From positions 427,545-491,544 of the forward strand of contig NW_001865045.1 in assembly GCF_000002865.3 (NCBI RefSeq): 64,000 nt of DNA, written 5' to 3'. The stretch comes from Monosiga brevicollis MX1. Lineage: Eukaryota > Opisthokonta > Choanoflagellata > Craspedida > Salpingoecidae. The translations under genes were made by a program, and so were the position numbers. The notes beneath the pieces were generated by a model. It was not told the DNA's origin. It saw only the letters and a program-made list of their open reading frames with translations, and did not search any database. Positions within the stretch are counted from its first letter, which is position 1, and each line of letters starts with the position of its first letter. Below, piece by piece: positions 24,810 to 38,300 of the stretch.

Positions 24810-24864
<55 letters not shown>

Positions 24865-26051
24865 ATTTTGCTTTTTCTTTGGGGTGGGGCCATGATTGAT
24901 GTTTGTCCATTCACTCGGACGCAGATTGGCATGAGTGTTCATGCTGCCAAGCATGTCTCGCGCGTGGCCATCTCGTAAGTCAAGGCCATGTGGCTTATTG
25001 GTGTTTTGCGTCTTGCTTTTTGCATGCGTCACAACGCAGATCTGCTTTTTTTTTTTTTTTTTTTTTTTTTCTTTTTTTTTTTTTTCATCTAATTTTTTTC
25101 CCCTCTCGACTGTGGGCATTGTTGGCCATGGCTGCAGCCAAGTGGCCATCTTCGACATCAACAGCGATACATATTGGGGGCCCCGCTACAAGGGCACGTT
25201 TTTGGAAAAAATGACTTCTCGAGCCATTCTGGTAGGGCATGTCGAACTGTCGTGGATGGTGATTTCTCTCAAATACTTGATCACTGGCAATGAATCACCT
25301 CAAATGCTCTCCGTATCTGCACACATCCCTTTTTAGTTTCCGGATGAGACCACATTGCTTGCACATATGCATGAGATCATGCTCAAGATGAGCTGGAAGT
25401 CTTTTCGCCACTTTCACGACACTTGTCTTTCTATCATCGACGGCGTACGTGGCTGCTTGGGATCCTGTTGAGAAGGGACAAGTGTTGAGGCCCATCCATG
25501 TTCAGTCAAAAAGGTGCTGATCACGTCTTTTGCTGGTGTCATGACCGCACACACAGGATGCCCCGCGTCGCGCGGTGTCGCCTTTTCATGACAACGAAAC
25601 CATTAAAAAAAACCTTGAGGCTTGGGGCGTGTATCACTGGTTTGTTTCCGTCTGCTTGAGTATTGCCTTGAGTGTCGGACTGCTGCTTGAGCGGCGAGTC
25701 CGACTTGGTGGCGCATCGTCTCACTTCAGACTGCGGCCATCTCAGCGATGTACACATTGTGAGCTACCTGGCTGAAGTGGTCAAATCGCAGGTAGTTGCT
25801 GCACGCTCCACACAAAATGGTAAGTTTGGGCACCGCCTTCTTTTGCTATAAACGTCTGCCGGCACGCTTCAGGCCGTTTAATGTCCTCACCCACCACTCG
25901 ACCAGCACCGTGTGTAGTGATGCGAGTGTTGAATAAGGAGGCGTTCCGAATCACACGCCCTTCGCGCGAAAAGATCCAGCGACCCTCGTTGTTTAAGAGA
26001 CCCAATGGTGCGTTTGGACCTTTGCCGTGGCGAGTAACCGTTTCTGGATAG
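20784..26051 (+). CDS. SMCR8: SMCR8-like longin-DENN protein
   Basis: SMCR8 pairs with C9orf72 (and WDR41) in a complex with Arf/Rab GAP activity that regulates autophagy and lysosomal TORC1 signalling. The first exon (20784-20877) starts [20 protein letters not shown] and contains [13 protein letters not shown], the longin strand of the FLCN/SMCR8 group. A later exon (21267-21470) has [20 protein letters not shown] and [15 protein letters not shown], closely matching SMCR8's HHLTLYDLEARGF...PFCMAYIS. DENN-module exons read [19 protein letters not shown] (about 24200-24280), [18 protein letters not shown] (about 25140-25200), [14 protein letters not shown] (about 25390) and [16 protein letters not shown] (about 25750). 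The end is taken at TAG 26051; an alternative splice gives a stop at 26094. Introns carry long T-runs and a CTGT microsatellite. The central Ser/Thr-rich part (22.9-24.0 kb) is poorly resolved. Confidence 0.87.
24653..24866. repeat. (CTGT)n / (CTGTGTGT)n microsatellite in SMCR8 intron
   Basis: About 210 bp of TCTG-type tetranucleotides, inside the intron from about 24551 to 24923. It reads open in all three frames on both strands as Cys-Leu-Ser-Val or Thr-Asp-Arg-Gln strings, which are not coding. Confidence 0.95.
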
Positions 26052-26389
26052 ATTCATTTTTCCACGTCTCATTCATTGCCCCAACATAGACTGAGCTCTT
26101 GCCGTCGTTGACTGCCACCGCATTCTAACAGGCCATGCTAGCCTGCCTTGTGGTCTTTCTGTTGTGGGCCTTCACTTCGAGGCTGTCTCTTTGCGCTGTG
26201 CGCAATCGAATCAACTGACACACAAGCCAGTATTTTCAATCACTCAACGCATCACTGAGAACTTTTGTACATGTACATAAATTTGGTCAGGATGTAGCAG
26301 CAGAGGCTTGAGATGCTGAAGGCACACCATACAGCGCACGGCATTGGTGTGACTGCAGTAATTCTCGATTGTGTTTATGCTCACATGCA
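26052..26389. other. Convergent intergenic SMCR8 / NWD-like gene
   Basis: Short convergent 3' region. AT-rich at 26220-26290 with TACATGTACATAAATTT. No gene is seen. Confidence 0.6.
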
Positions 26390-29300
26390 TTATAGAATCA
26401 CACAACAAGAGCCCTTGCTAGCCACTTCATGCTGTTCATCAATCGCATCAAGGCCCTCGACTCCGAGGACACCTTCCTCGCCTTCAATCGTTGAGGCCCG
26501 TGCACTGCTGACAGGAGTCTTGGATTTGCGCTTGCCCGAATGTTTGCTGGAAGCAGCACTTTTGGTGCTGTGCGTTGAGCTTCGCTTCGTGTCAATGGGT
26601 TCAGCCAAGCCTGCCGCCTCCTCGGAAGTGTGGTTGTCTTCCACCACGTTCACTAATACTGCTGCGAAAAAAAGAACACATCAGACACGGTGTGCAACGG
26701 GGCATGAGTAACAAAAGGCCTTGCTGATGCACAGAGATGGGTGCGCCCTTACCACTGGTCGCATCAGGTTCCATGTCGGCCAATGACGACTTGGCCCCTC
26801 GGATTTGGTTCAACTTGACTATAATCTCGTTGGGCTCCTCCTAAAGTCCCAGATGGCCAAACACAAAACCCAATGACTTGAACGAGCGCTCCAATGCCGT
26901 AGCAGCTGCAAGCACTTCCTTCACCCTGATCCCAAGACTCGAACAAGGAAAATACCTGAGGTTTGGGCTTGACTTTGACGGGCGGGTCCATGACAGAGCT
27001 GCGAAGCTGGCCACGGGCAGCCGCGATCTGCTTCACATCGACTGCTGCGCCAAGTGCACCCCCAAACATAGCCAAGCCTTGGCGCTTGGCCCGCTGCTTG
27101 GTACTTTGGGGAACAGGCACGGGCACAGCAGGGCCGTATTCCAAGCAAATAAAGACCTTGTCCTGCACCCGAAACACAATGTAAGGTTCTTAATTATGCT
27201 ACCCGAAGAAGCTGCTTGAACTGGCGTGATCCAACAACAAGCTGTGCTCCAACATCTCAGGCCATTGCGCTAGTACCTACCGCAGCGCGTGTATTCATGG
27301 CACTTTGCAGCCGTTGGACGCGAGAATCGAAGCTGATGCTTTGGCTGACTGAGCCCTCGTGAATATTCCACACCTACATACAGATCAGGGCATCAAAGCG
27401 GCATATCAATAAAACAAACATACAGATCGTCTGAAATAAGTCACGAGGCTCGTGAAACGTGCAGCATGTATGGTATTAGTGTGGGAGGAGTGCTGGAACG
27501 AAAATAGCTTAAGAAACCACAATCCTTCACCTGAATGTCTCGTTCCGTTGCTGTAATAAGGATGCCCGAAGTTGATAGAGCACAGCCAACAAAAGGAGCA
27601 TCCAGCACCAGCTGGGCATCACGCACGGCGCTATGAAGGTTCCACACCACGACTTGGTTCGTCGAGCTACGCCGGTATGGAAAGCACAAGGGTAAAAGAA
27701 GGGGTGTTGTCCCCAAAATGTCATGAGAAAAGGCCAGTCACAGCGCTTACGAGACTCTCTGAGACCTTTGACGCAAGAGCACGGGCATGCATAGAAGCGT
27801 GAAAGCAATGAGCAAACTTACGCGGCAACAACAAGATCATCGTTGCAAGTCAAATCTACCAATGGACTCTCAAGACCCTTGTACGTCTGCGCCACCGTCA
27901 TTTTGCGGACATCAAAGAGAACGATGCCACTCTCCATGGCAATCAGTGTGTTCTCATTGACTGCAGAAGGAGTCAAGGCACACAGAATATCGTGAGAAGC
28001 CCATCAGTGCCAGACGAGACTCTAAAGGGAGGAAGAAGCCATCAACCGCTCACCGGAGGGGCACACGTGTGCTTGCGGATAAATGGCTCGCAAACCAAGC
28101 TCGATCGGGTTACAGATGATGACCTCGTCGACAACTTCAATGCGGTATAGCCCGCCATGCTTGGTGAGAGCAAACACGGCGTTGCCAGCTTCCCAAAAGC
28201 GGACGACACAATCCTCGTCCTGACTCTCGAGTCGACCCACTGCAATACGTGCGAGCTCGTGGTCGTACAGCTCCACCTCACCGTTGGCCGTTGCTTGATA
28301 AACAACGAGCTGCCCGGTGCGGTCTAGGCCTAAGACAGCCGAGAGTTCTTGACTGCCTCGGTGCACACGCGCCTCCTTCATGTCTTCCACGTCGATGACA
28401 GCCCAGCTGTCAGCCATCAGGTGATCTTCGGGGCGCGCATAGGTCAGCACACACAGGCCAAGACTGGACACATGGGAGTGGTATCGCTCATCTTCTCCAT
28501 TGATGGGCAAGGATAGAATGCTGTGCTCGAGCGTCCGATCCCAGCGGCCCGCTACCAGGCCTGTATGCAGATCCCACTTCAGTATTTCTGTGTTACTGGC
28601 CGTCAGAGCTATATCGCCCGCCTCCAGGACGCACATCCAATGAGATGAGCTGGCATGGAAATCACGGAGGTGGGCTTGTTCACAGCTCGACCGATCGCTA
28701 CCCTGGCCAGTTTGAAGCTCAGCGCCTGGGCTTGGACGAGGCTGAAGAACAAATAGGCCACCGTCAGCCACCACCAGAGCCACTCGGCCATCACTGCCCA
28801 CCGCCGCCTCATTGACACGCTCTGCAAAAGAGTGCGGAATGGGGTAGCACGCAAACAGATCAACCTCCACGTCCGTGTAGGCGTTATTGACCGGGCTAGC
28901 CTGGTACACCATGACATGACTCTGCAAGACCACGGCCACCAATAAACCATCTGAAGATACGGCGAGGGCTTGGGCCTCTTCGTCCACGCCACTGGCCATC
29001 ATAATGCCATGGCTTTGACGCTTGAGCACAAGACAGCCCTCGACTCCTTCATCGCTTGGATCTTGCGTATCCCATACATAGTGGAGGAGAACAAGGCCAT
29101 GGGTACCAATTTCCACACCCCAGAGTGACCGAAAGGGCGCCAGCGCCACCAGGTCTGCGTCTAAACTTGGTGAGGCCCAGCAAACCTCATTGCCTGGCTG
29201 AACCAAGAACAACTTGTTGTCACAAAGGGCCACCACTTCGTTGGCCGAGGCATAGCCGATGGCTGAAATAGGCTGTGCTGGGTCGCAAATATGTGTCCGT

Positions 29301-32300
29301 GTCACTCCTGCAATGTCATTGGATCGTCACAAAAAACATGAGGGGAAGGAAAAGCGGCATCAAAGTGCCAAACAACTCTGCTTCAGGATCAAAATGCTTC
29401 ATTATCAAAACATTGCTCCCCTCGCCCCTAGCTTGGCCCTCGCCTCGAGGGGGGGAATGCTGTCAATCCAAGCGCTGAATCGAAGAAAAAATGGGGATAC
29501 ACATGCGACACGTTCAAAATGCTTGTATGTTGCTCACCTTCAGTATGGACAACAAGGCGACCGGCAGCGCAACCAACGGCGACGTGTTGATGGTCCCAAG
29601 CGGACACACACTGTCCATCGGCCACCGCCATGATCGGAGAAGTGCCGCTCAAAGCGTCAAGAGAATCAGGCTGCAGCACGCCCTGGGAGGAAAGCACAAT
29701 CACTGCTGAAGGGTCTCCGTGCAGCACCGAGGTGGCGGCTACCACTGCATCAGCCCCGCGGGGGACCACGGCCATGGCCGGAAGGCGAGCTGGGGTGGCA
29801 GACGCTGGGTCCACGTCGGCAGGGCGTATTGCGACGAGGAGTTCGCCGTGTGTGCTGCAGGCAAGGAACGGAGTCGATGCATTGACCGGGCAAAGATGGA
29901 CATTATGCAAATTTCGATGATAAGCAAATTCTTGTAACCAATACCGACTGGGTTCGTGCATACACGGTATGAGGGGGTGGGCCACAAATTGCTCGCTTTT
30001 GCAAGCTGCGAGCGCGGCATCGGTCAGATGCTTGATGTGCACGAGATGGGCGGCGCTCGTCAGTCGGCCCAGAATTTGAGCGGCAAGCTGGCCGGGATGA
30101 CGGGTCAAGATGGCAGCGGCAGCATGCACAAAGCGGACAAAAGTGTGGCGGGTCGGAACAAAGTCGCGGCGACCCTCGGGGACTTCTACCCAGTGATTGG
30201 CAAGCACTGCAAGGTGGGCGAGACCAAAAGCTCCCATGGCGGCCAACGTCTCAGCAAGAAAGTTAAACTCAAAGAGGCAGGCCGTGTCCAGAAGTTCCTC
30301 CTGCTCAATCATCTTGAGCAGACGGGGTAAAAACGTCAGCAGGCGCCTGTTGGGCTGGCCAATAGCAAAGCGCACAGGCTGATCGGGAACGTAACGATCC
30401 AGTGATGTCTTGGTGTGCTCGCTACCTTTGATGCCCTGGCCTGCAAGGAAGGGCTGCTTGCGACCATGCTGTTGGCCTCGATAAAACACGACCAACGCCT
30501 TGGTAGCTTGCATAAGGTGATTGGTGTCCAGCTGCTGGGCCAATAGCACAGCCATCTGCGTGTTATCGCAACAAGATGAGGTGTCAAAGCAACATACACA
30601 CAGTTGCTTCAAGACAAGGACGGGGCGCTGACACGATACAATAACGCATTCCATGATCACGTTGCAAAAGCCTTGAAGACAACTCGTTGAGCGCAGGAGA
30701 AAAAACGCGTTTGCTCGGGCATACCTCGCTGGAGGGACACACTACCATGGTGCCGCTGGAGAGCGCTATCAAGTCAAGCAGACTAGAGCGCCGACAGGCG
30801 TGAACGAGCGCTAGGACAGTGCTGGAAGCGACACGGATTGCGCCGTCTGTGGCAGAGGCGACAGCATGGCTCTCGGCAACCGCCTCATCCACCAGTGAAA
30901 GGACATCAAAGAGCTCGTGAAGGAGCACGCCATAAGGCGAGGAGAGGATGACGCCTAGACACGTGTGTGCTAGCGCCTACTCCAACAGCGCATGCAGATC
31001 GATAGACACGCTTAGTGTAGAGGGCATGAGCAGCACCAACGAGAAATGGAAACTCAACACGCACCATGCCAAAGGTATTGGTGAGGGACAACAAGGCGTC
31101 TTCAGCCAGACCGCGCGTCGTGCTGGCCAGCTTTGCCTCTTTGGTGGGACGGCTAGACGGCCATTGCAGAGCCTACGCATCATCAGGAGGGGTGTGGATG
31201 AAGATGGACTTGAAAGCTGGCTGTGTGCTGAGGCTGCACCTTGCACTCCCGTCACTGATCATCCGGTCACGGCAATTTCAACGTGCATGTGCCGTACCTG
31301 GGCCATGGCCAATTGAACGGCAAGTGGGGTGCCGTTCTGCTGCACCGTGTTTTTGAGCGTCTATAAGGATTCGCGCAAAAGAGGTCATGAGCACGGACGT
31401 TGACATTCGCTCTTTGGCATACGGAGCAACGTGACATCTTGACAATTGGACCAACCGTTTGATGCAAGCTCGTAAGCTTGCGAGCGTGCCGCTCTTGCTG
31501 ATTGGTCGCAAAGACCTCGCTGTCTTGGGGAGGTAATTTAGTTGCCTATGAACCGTCGTGGCCAATCAAATTCCGCTAATGAGCGATTAGGGGGAAGATC
31601 AAGCCGGGCGCGTCAAGCGAGCACACCTGAACAACGACGACGTTTGGCTGTGCACGTATTTGTTGCAGGCGTGGGTCATCGCCTGGATGGACAAGCGAAT
31701 CGACATTGCACATCAGGCTACGATATCGTGAGACAACCATTCTTGAACACAACAGCTGTGACAGTACCTGTGCTTTTGAGATTGTTGAAGGCCACCAAGA
31801 CGCAACACGAATCAGCCAACTAGCGATCAAGGCCGCAGCATGTGAGAGAATATCAACCACAAACAGTATGACGAGTGTGAAGCTGCGAGCTTGCAAACCT
31901 GGCTAAGCACAGAAGGCAGCAGATGGCTATCACGTGTGGAGATGAGACGCTCGAGTCCGAGAAGAGCGACGACAACGCGCCGATCCAGGCTCTGCAGCGG
32001 AAGAGGGCAAGGGTGGGGAAAATTCAAAAAATCAAGAAAAAGTCAGATTTAAAAAGAGTGCGCGCGCACACACATACACACAGAGGCAAATCCAACGCTA
32101 CAGAATTTGTCGTAGGCTGCTGCATCTGCATACGTATGTCTGCCCGTGACCAGCAAAAAAGACATGCACACCTTGCGAACAAAGCTAATCTTGTCAAGCA
32201 GGGCACCAACACCAAAAGGGAGCTCCTCGTCAGCTTGGCTCAACTGCTGCCAGAGCTGAGCACATATTGTTCGCAGCAACGCCTCGATTGTTTCCGATGC

Positions 32301-34602
32301 CCACGATACACCGACTAATCGCACGCATACAGCCTATTTAATAGACCCACGGGCCATCACCAGAATGGTAAGTCAAGTTCCAGAAGATCCAAGTGTTCAG
32401 TGAGGAATCCAGGGAGGGTCTTTGGACCTACCGTGTTTGGAGCCTCAACTGCCAGCTGTTGGAGGGCACGAGCAGCCGTGGCCTCAACGCAATAGCCAAA
32501 AGGGCCATCCAGCAGCACCAAGCCGGCGTCGCAGTTGAGAGTGCTAACAAGCGTAGAGCTAACAGACGTGGCGATAGGAGCCATCAGCAGACTGGCGATA
32601 CGCGCACTCTGCACCTCCAACTCGTGTTCCGCCGTCGTTTGTTTGGTCAAAGCGAGCTGACCAGCCACTAAGCAGGCCAATCGTGTAGGGAAGCGGCAAG
32701 GCGAGCAATGCAAGCAAGAACAGAACGATGAGATGCCGACAAGAAAATGACGCTGACTACCGTTGACGACAGACAGACTTTGTGCAGCACGATGCTGAAC
32801 CATGTGGGCCACTTTCTGTGACACTGTCTTCAGAAACTGTCGATGAGCGGGGTGCTATTCATCGGGGCATCAATAAGCAGAATGCAAACGCAAGTCAGCT
32901 TTGTCGTACTTCAGAAGAAAGAAAAAAAGAGTAGAAACGTCGCACATGGACCATGGCAGAGTGCGGTTGCTGACCTGGCTGTTTGGCGTTGTGTTCCAAG
33001 GCAATTCGGTCTCCAGCAACTCGACATTCTTTTTGCTAACATGCTAATTTGTGTCAAATTTTCCATCATCCACGGTTCGCGTCAATAGTGTTATGAGCGT
33101 AAAATACCGCGTTGTGATACAAGATGAAAGGGTGAAAGTCAAAAGAGGAACCAACCGGACGTGTCTCCTCAATCAGCTGAGCAATGCGTTTGGCATCATC
33201 GATGCCGCCAAACGTGCGTGCCCGCACTTCCTCATCTAGGTACGGGCAGGCATGGGGCGTGAGGTCAAGTCCGAGGAAGGTACCTTGAATAGTCGTCAAA
33301 AAAAAACTTTTTGTTTAAACACACCGAGATTGTCAGGAACTTGTGCAAAGGTTCGGTGCACAACTAGGACTGTACAGTCATTCTTGGCCATGCGCTCAAG
33401 CGCCACACTCATGCCTATGAGCAGTACCAGTGGTTGAGTTTAAGGCAAAGTGCCCCGCTGAGACGAGCATGATTGCAACATTGCCAGTTCCACTGGTGGG
33501 TGGCAGAAGGTCGAAGAGTTGTACCGTGTTCAAGAACGCTGCCAGGCATGTCGTTGATGGCAAACTCGGGGTTGGCGCCGATGGCGGCAAAAGCGCGTAA
33601 AATTTTGTCTTTAACCCCACGCCATTGTGTTTGGCCTAGGTCAAATCCACTCGCGTCAGCAAACACGGAGCATGATCGGCAGTGGCCAGCACTCAACAGC
33701 TGCCCAGGAGGCACGAACGCAAGCTCTGGCCCCAGCAAGCACCGATTGCTCACCTTGCTTAGCAGTAGCCCTTTGCCGATGCTTGAAGTTTTTCAACTTG
33801 TTGTCAATGTCCTGCCAAGGGCCGACTCGGTGAGCAGCGGGAGAACGGCCTCCCAATGGAGATGGCCAGGGTCGCGCAATGCCTTGGGATCACACCTGTA
33901 GCCGATAGACTGGCGGCGTAGCGCTCTCGTCCAAAATGAACCAAGCACGAATGGCCAGGACTACGTCGTCATCCGGGGCCTTGTTGATCAGTTGGTCGTA
34001 GGCGGCCGGGGAAATAGCAGCTGGAAGGAGGGGTTCTCCGGCGCGCTCGCCTAGAAGGGCAATGATGATATCGGCGGCCTCTGCGAGATGGTGGGTGACT
34101 GTAGCGCCGGCATGATGGCCATACTCAAGCCCAGGCCAGCCGTACTGCACGTCGTGGATCTATGAATCCATTGATGTGGTATGAGCGGAGCATGGTGATT
34201 GCATATGGGACAGCTTAACACGGCAACTTGGCGTCAGTCAGCAGACCTCAAGTTGAATACCCTGGGCCTGACAATCTGCACGAAGCGTGGTGTGCAGCTG
34301 TTTCCAAAGGGACTGTCGCTCTGTGCTCAAGTCTACATGTGATAAAGGTTGTATGCATGGGCACACATTCGGCCATTGAGCTGTGAGTTGAAAAACAAAC
34401 GTGGCGGTGCAGCTGGGTATGCACTGGCTGGGAAATCTCAAGCCTCACCTGTGTCATCAGCAATCAAAGCTACACGAATCTGTTGACTCTTGGCCAAACC
34501 TAGACGAAGGCAGAGGGTGCAGATTGCGTTGAGCATCGGGCTGCCAACGGTGTGAGACGACGTGGTAGCAGACGAACGTGGGATGGCGGCCCATTTTGCC
34601 AT
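26390..34602 (-). CDS. NWD1-like STAND pseudo-NTPase with WD40 repeats and CaaX tail
   Basis: Signal-transduction scaffold of the NWD/TEP1 type. The ATG is at 34602; exons 34602-34448, 34345-34249 and 34161-33896 join in phase into the N-terminal DUF4062-like domain. They contain IRVALIADD, TERQSLWKQLHTTLR, ADIIIALLGERAGEP and DESATPPVYRLQ, matching NWD1's FxSLLGDxYG...RDExAxPPxYxLQ. The NTPase region (32560-31900) shows AGLVLLDGPFGYCVEATAAR where Walker A belongs, a VSWASETIEALLRTICAQL helix, and VVVALLGLERL where Walker B belongs. Both lack the catalytic residues. A helical linker is followed by beta-propeller repeats (about 30600-26900), including a single 427-codon stretch (29305-28022) and VVWNLHSAVRDAQ. 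The tail is charged and Ser/Lys-rich and ends KGSCCVIL, a CaaX motif. I infer a membrane-anchored, ATP-independent STAND relative. Confidence 0.75.
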
Positions 34603-34685
34603 GATGAGGATGCAGAGCTGGTGCTTGAGGTCACGGCTTGTGCCACACTGGCTGAGAGATGGGGCTTGCCCTTGTTGCTCCTCGT

Positions 34686-35340
<655 letters not shown>

Positions 35341-38300
35341 GGCGCTTGTGGTGTGTGTGAGCGTCACTGGAGCTCAATCAGGCGAGCCGGCGACGGAAGG
35401 AGCGCAACCAACAGTGCGATGTAAACCGGAACACCGTTGGATAATGTGCGCGTGTGTGTTAAGCTGGTTGCAAAGTGGAGGCAAGGGGGGTCAAGAATTG
35501 TCGTTGGGCTTGACTAACGAGCTCTCCCTCCAACGGCCGTTCAGAAGCGAAACAGCAACAGCGGAGCAGAAAACAAAAAACCGCAAGTCACAAAGGGAAG
35601 GAAGAAGGGACTGGTTGATCCCAAACGAGCCGGGGGGTCGGCGGGGATGGGCAGGATGGAGGATTGAATGAAGGCTTGCTGTTGTAGTGACTGGCGAGTG
35701 CACCACGAAACGACCAAGAGGAGAGAGGCACAACGGCCGAAACCGTTGACCAACACTTACGCGTCCGTGCGTGAGGCGGGTTGGGTTGATGGCGATTGGC
35801 GGTGCAAAGAGAAGCAACGGTGCAGAGGCGAGGGACTGGAGTCCAACCAACAGCGGGCACCCCTTTACCAACGTCCGTCTGCCTTGAACCACCAACGACC
35901 GGGTCCAGGGGCAGATGGAGATGGAGATGGGAGTGATGAGCAGTCAGCACGAACAAAACAACACACTCACACACCCAAAAAAAAAAAAAAAAAGGAACCA
36001 CACAGCAAAAGGGCAAAGGGTAAAAAAAATTACCGCTGCCAGATTGGCATGCAAGGGGCAAAAGGCAAAAGACAGAGCCCCGGAAACACTTTGGTTGTGG
36101 TCAACACGGGGAAGAAATGGGTGGTGGATGGGATGTGTGTGTGAGTGTGAGGAGGGAGGGGATGGATGGATGGACGACGAGTCGAAGGGTCTGGGACGCC
36201 AACGTGGAAGGCAATGAGGGCAACCGACCCAACAGAGAAGAGCGAGAGACCGAGAAAAATGGGTTTTGACACAACCCCACGCGATGAGCCCGTGTCAGCA
36301 GAGTGCCAGAATGGGCTTACGACGGCGAGCGGGATGGGGCTCTCAGGGACGGGACAGGACGGGCAGGAGGATAATCGAGACGAGCGGGTGAAGCGAAAAA
36401 TGAATGCATCCACCCATGCACGAAAGAACACCGGTCAAGTGTGAGACAACAAAGAACACGAAGCAACGATGAGCAAGAAAGACAAAAAAACGGCAGAGGG
36501 GTTGATAACAAAAGAAAACAAAGAAAGGGAAAAGAGAAAAGAGAAAAGAGGGGGGTGGGGGGGTGAATTGGTGGGTTGTTTGGGGGGGAATTGGTGGGTT
36601 GTTTCAGTGTGGGTCTTCGTAGAATTCTGGTCAAGATGTGATGATGATACTGTGGATGACGTGGATAGACAGTAACAAGCCAAAAGAAAATGGTGGGTGT
36701 TGGCCCACGCTGGTGAATGAACAGGGATGCCTTCAAGTGGTGTGGACGGGTCAAAAAGAAGAACGAAACAAGCACCAAGCGTAGTCGTATCAGGTGTTGG
36801 ATGGATGGTTGGATGAAGAGCGATGAGCAAGGGCGCGCGGGCTTACGGCGTCGACAACTGAGCTCTGAGCTTATGTCTTTGTTGACGCAAACATGGTGTT
36901 TGGAGTTTCTCGTCGACTGCCAGCTCGAGGAGCGTCGATTGAAGGGCACAAAAAAAACTTGCATGCGAAAGGTTGCACTGGTTGGATGAGGTAAAACATT
37001 TGCACGTCGTAGAATTAATTACCAGTAAATCTGCGGTTGGCTTGAATTATAAAAAAAGAAAACATGGAAGGTGACCAACTTTTGGTAGTACCTTTGACGA
37101 CAGGGCTTTGGTACCTGGTCCATACTGCCGAACGCCGCACTCTCCAGACAACGGGGCTACCTCCCAGTCCTTTCCGGGCGTGTGTGTTGCGTGTGTGTGT
37201 GTATGTGTGTGCCGTGGTGCCTTGATAACAGCGGGAACTGACATGGAAACTCACGCACGGCGATTCAATAACGAAGGACACGTTGTGGTGACGATTCGAT
37301 GACGCCACGTTGTTCGTTGAAGCTGCGTTGTTGCTGCAACGAGAGGTGAAGGATGGATGATTGGGGCCTTCGACGTTGGGTGGCACAAAACAGTAATTTC
37401 GTATGCCAGTGCACTTTCGATACACGGTGGCAGCCTTCGGTGTACCAACAACAATTCGACAAGGGGTGATTTCAGCACATGGCGATGTAACAGATGATTT
37501 AAGATGTACCTTCGGATCTGAATTTGAAATGATCCGGCTCGTGTATGGCAGTACATCCGGACGTACGTGCCCTGAAAAGACACGACAAGAAATTGAAGGG
37601 ATGTGCTGTTGCAAAATCACCGAGCATGATATGGGCTCGAGGGCGTCCACAGGGTTCTCAATTTCCCCGAGTGGGTTCTGGCTCTTGTGTGTAAGATGCG
37701 GATGCCATGGAATGCCGCGGGCATCCCGAGATGTTGACTAGGTGGCTGAACTGATTCCGCAGAAGAAAGCTGAAGGGTCATTCGTGGGACATGTGGGTTG
37801 ATTCGCCCCACGTCAACAGCCTGTCGCGTGCCTCGTGCTGAGGCTGTGGGGCTGGTCGTGGGCTTGAACCAACGGGACTGGGACTACACGGTTATTCAGA
37901 ACCACAATTCTTTTGTTCTTCAAGACCCACAGCTTTGTGCCACAGGACTGGTGGGAACAAACGAGTAATGGGCTATCCTCTTATAAAATGAGGGTGGTTT
38001 GCATTCTTTGAGTGGTTTGGTTGTGGGTGAACATGGGTCTGCCTGGGTCATGCCTTGTGGGTCCCATGACGTGTGAGTTTATCACCACACGATAGGCACC
38101 CCAACAAAAAATGGAAGAATTAGATCCTGAGCCCAAGGCCAAACCCCTCAAGTTAGCGTCAGCCCCCTTTTCTCTGGGGAACACGCCAGCAGGTGGAGAT
38201 TGCATCGTTCCCCTCAATAAACCCCACGCAACAGCATATGCATTGAAAAAGACAGCACGAATGTGCAGGATGATCAGGAAGGCACCATGAAGCTTTGCGC

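Noticed and set aside
24600-24932. Cys-rich and Thr-Asp-Arg-Gln ORFs, superficially like a toxin or repeat protein
   Set aside because: Caused by the CTGT microsatellite, inside an SMCR8 intron.
36317-36964. 215-codon Pro/Ser/Phe-rich minus ORF
   Set aside because: Follows the purine/pyrimidine skew of the block; no domain, repeats or splice context.
37015-37650. 211-codon minus ORF with Thr-His repeats
   Set aside because: The His-Thr part is a GT/CA repeat and the remainder has no coding signature or partner exon.
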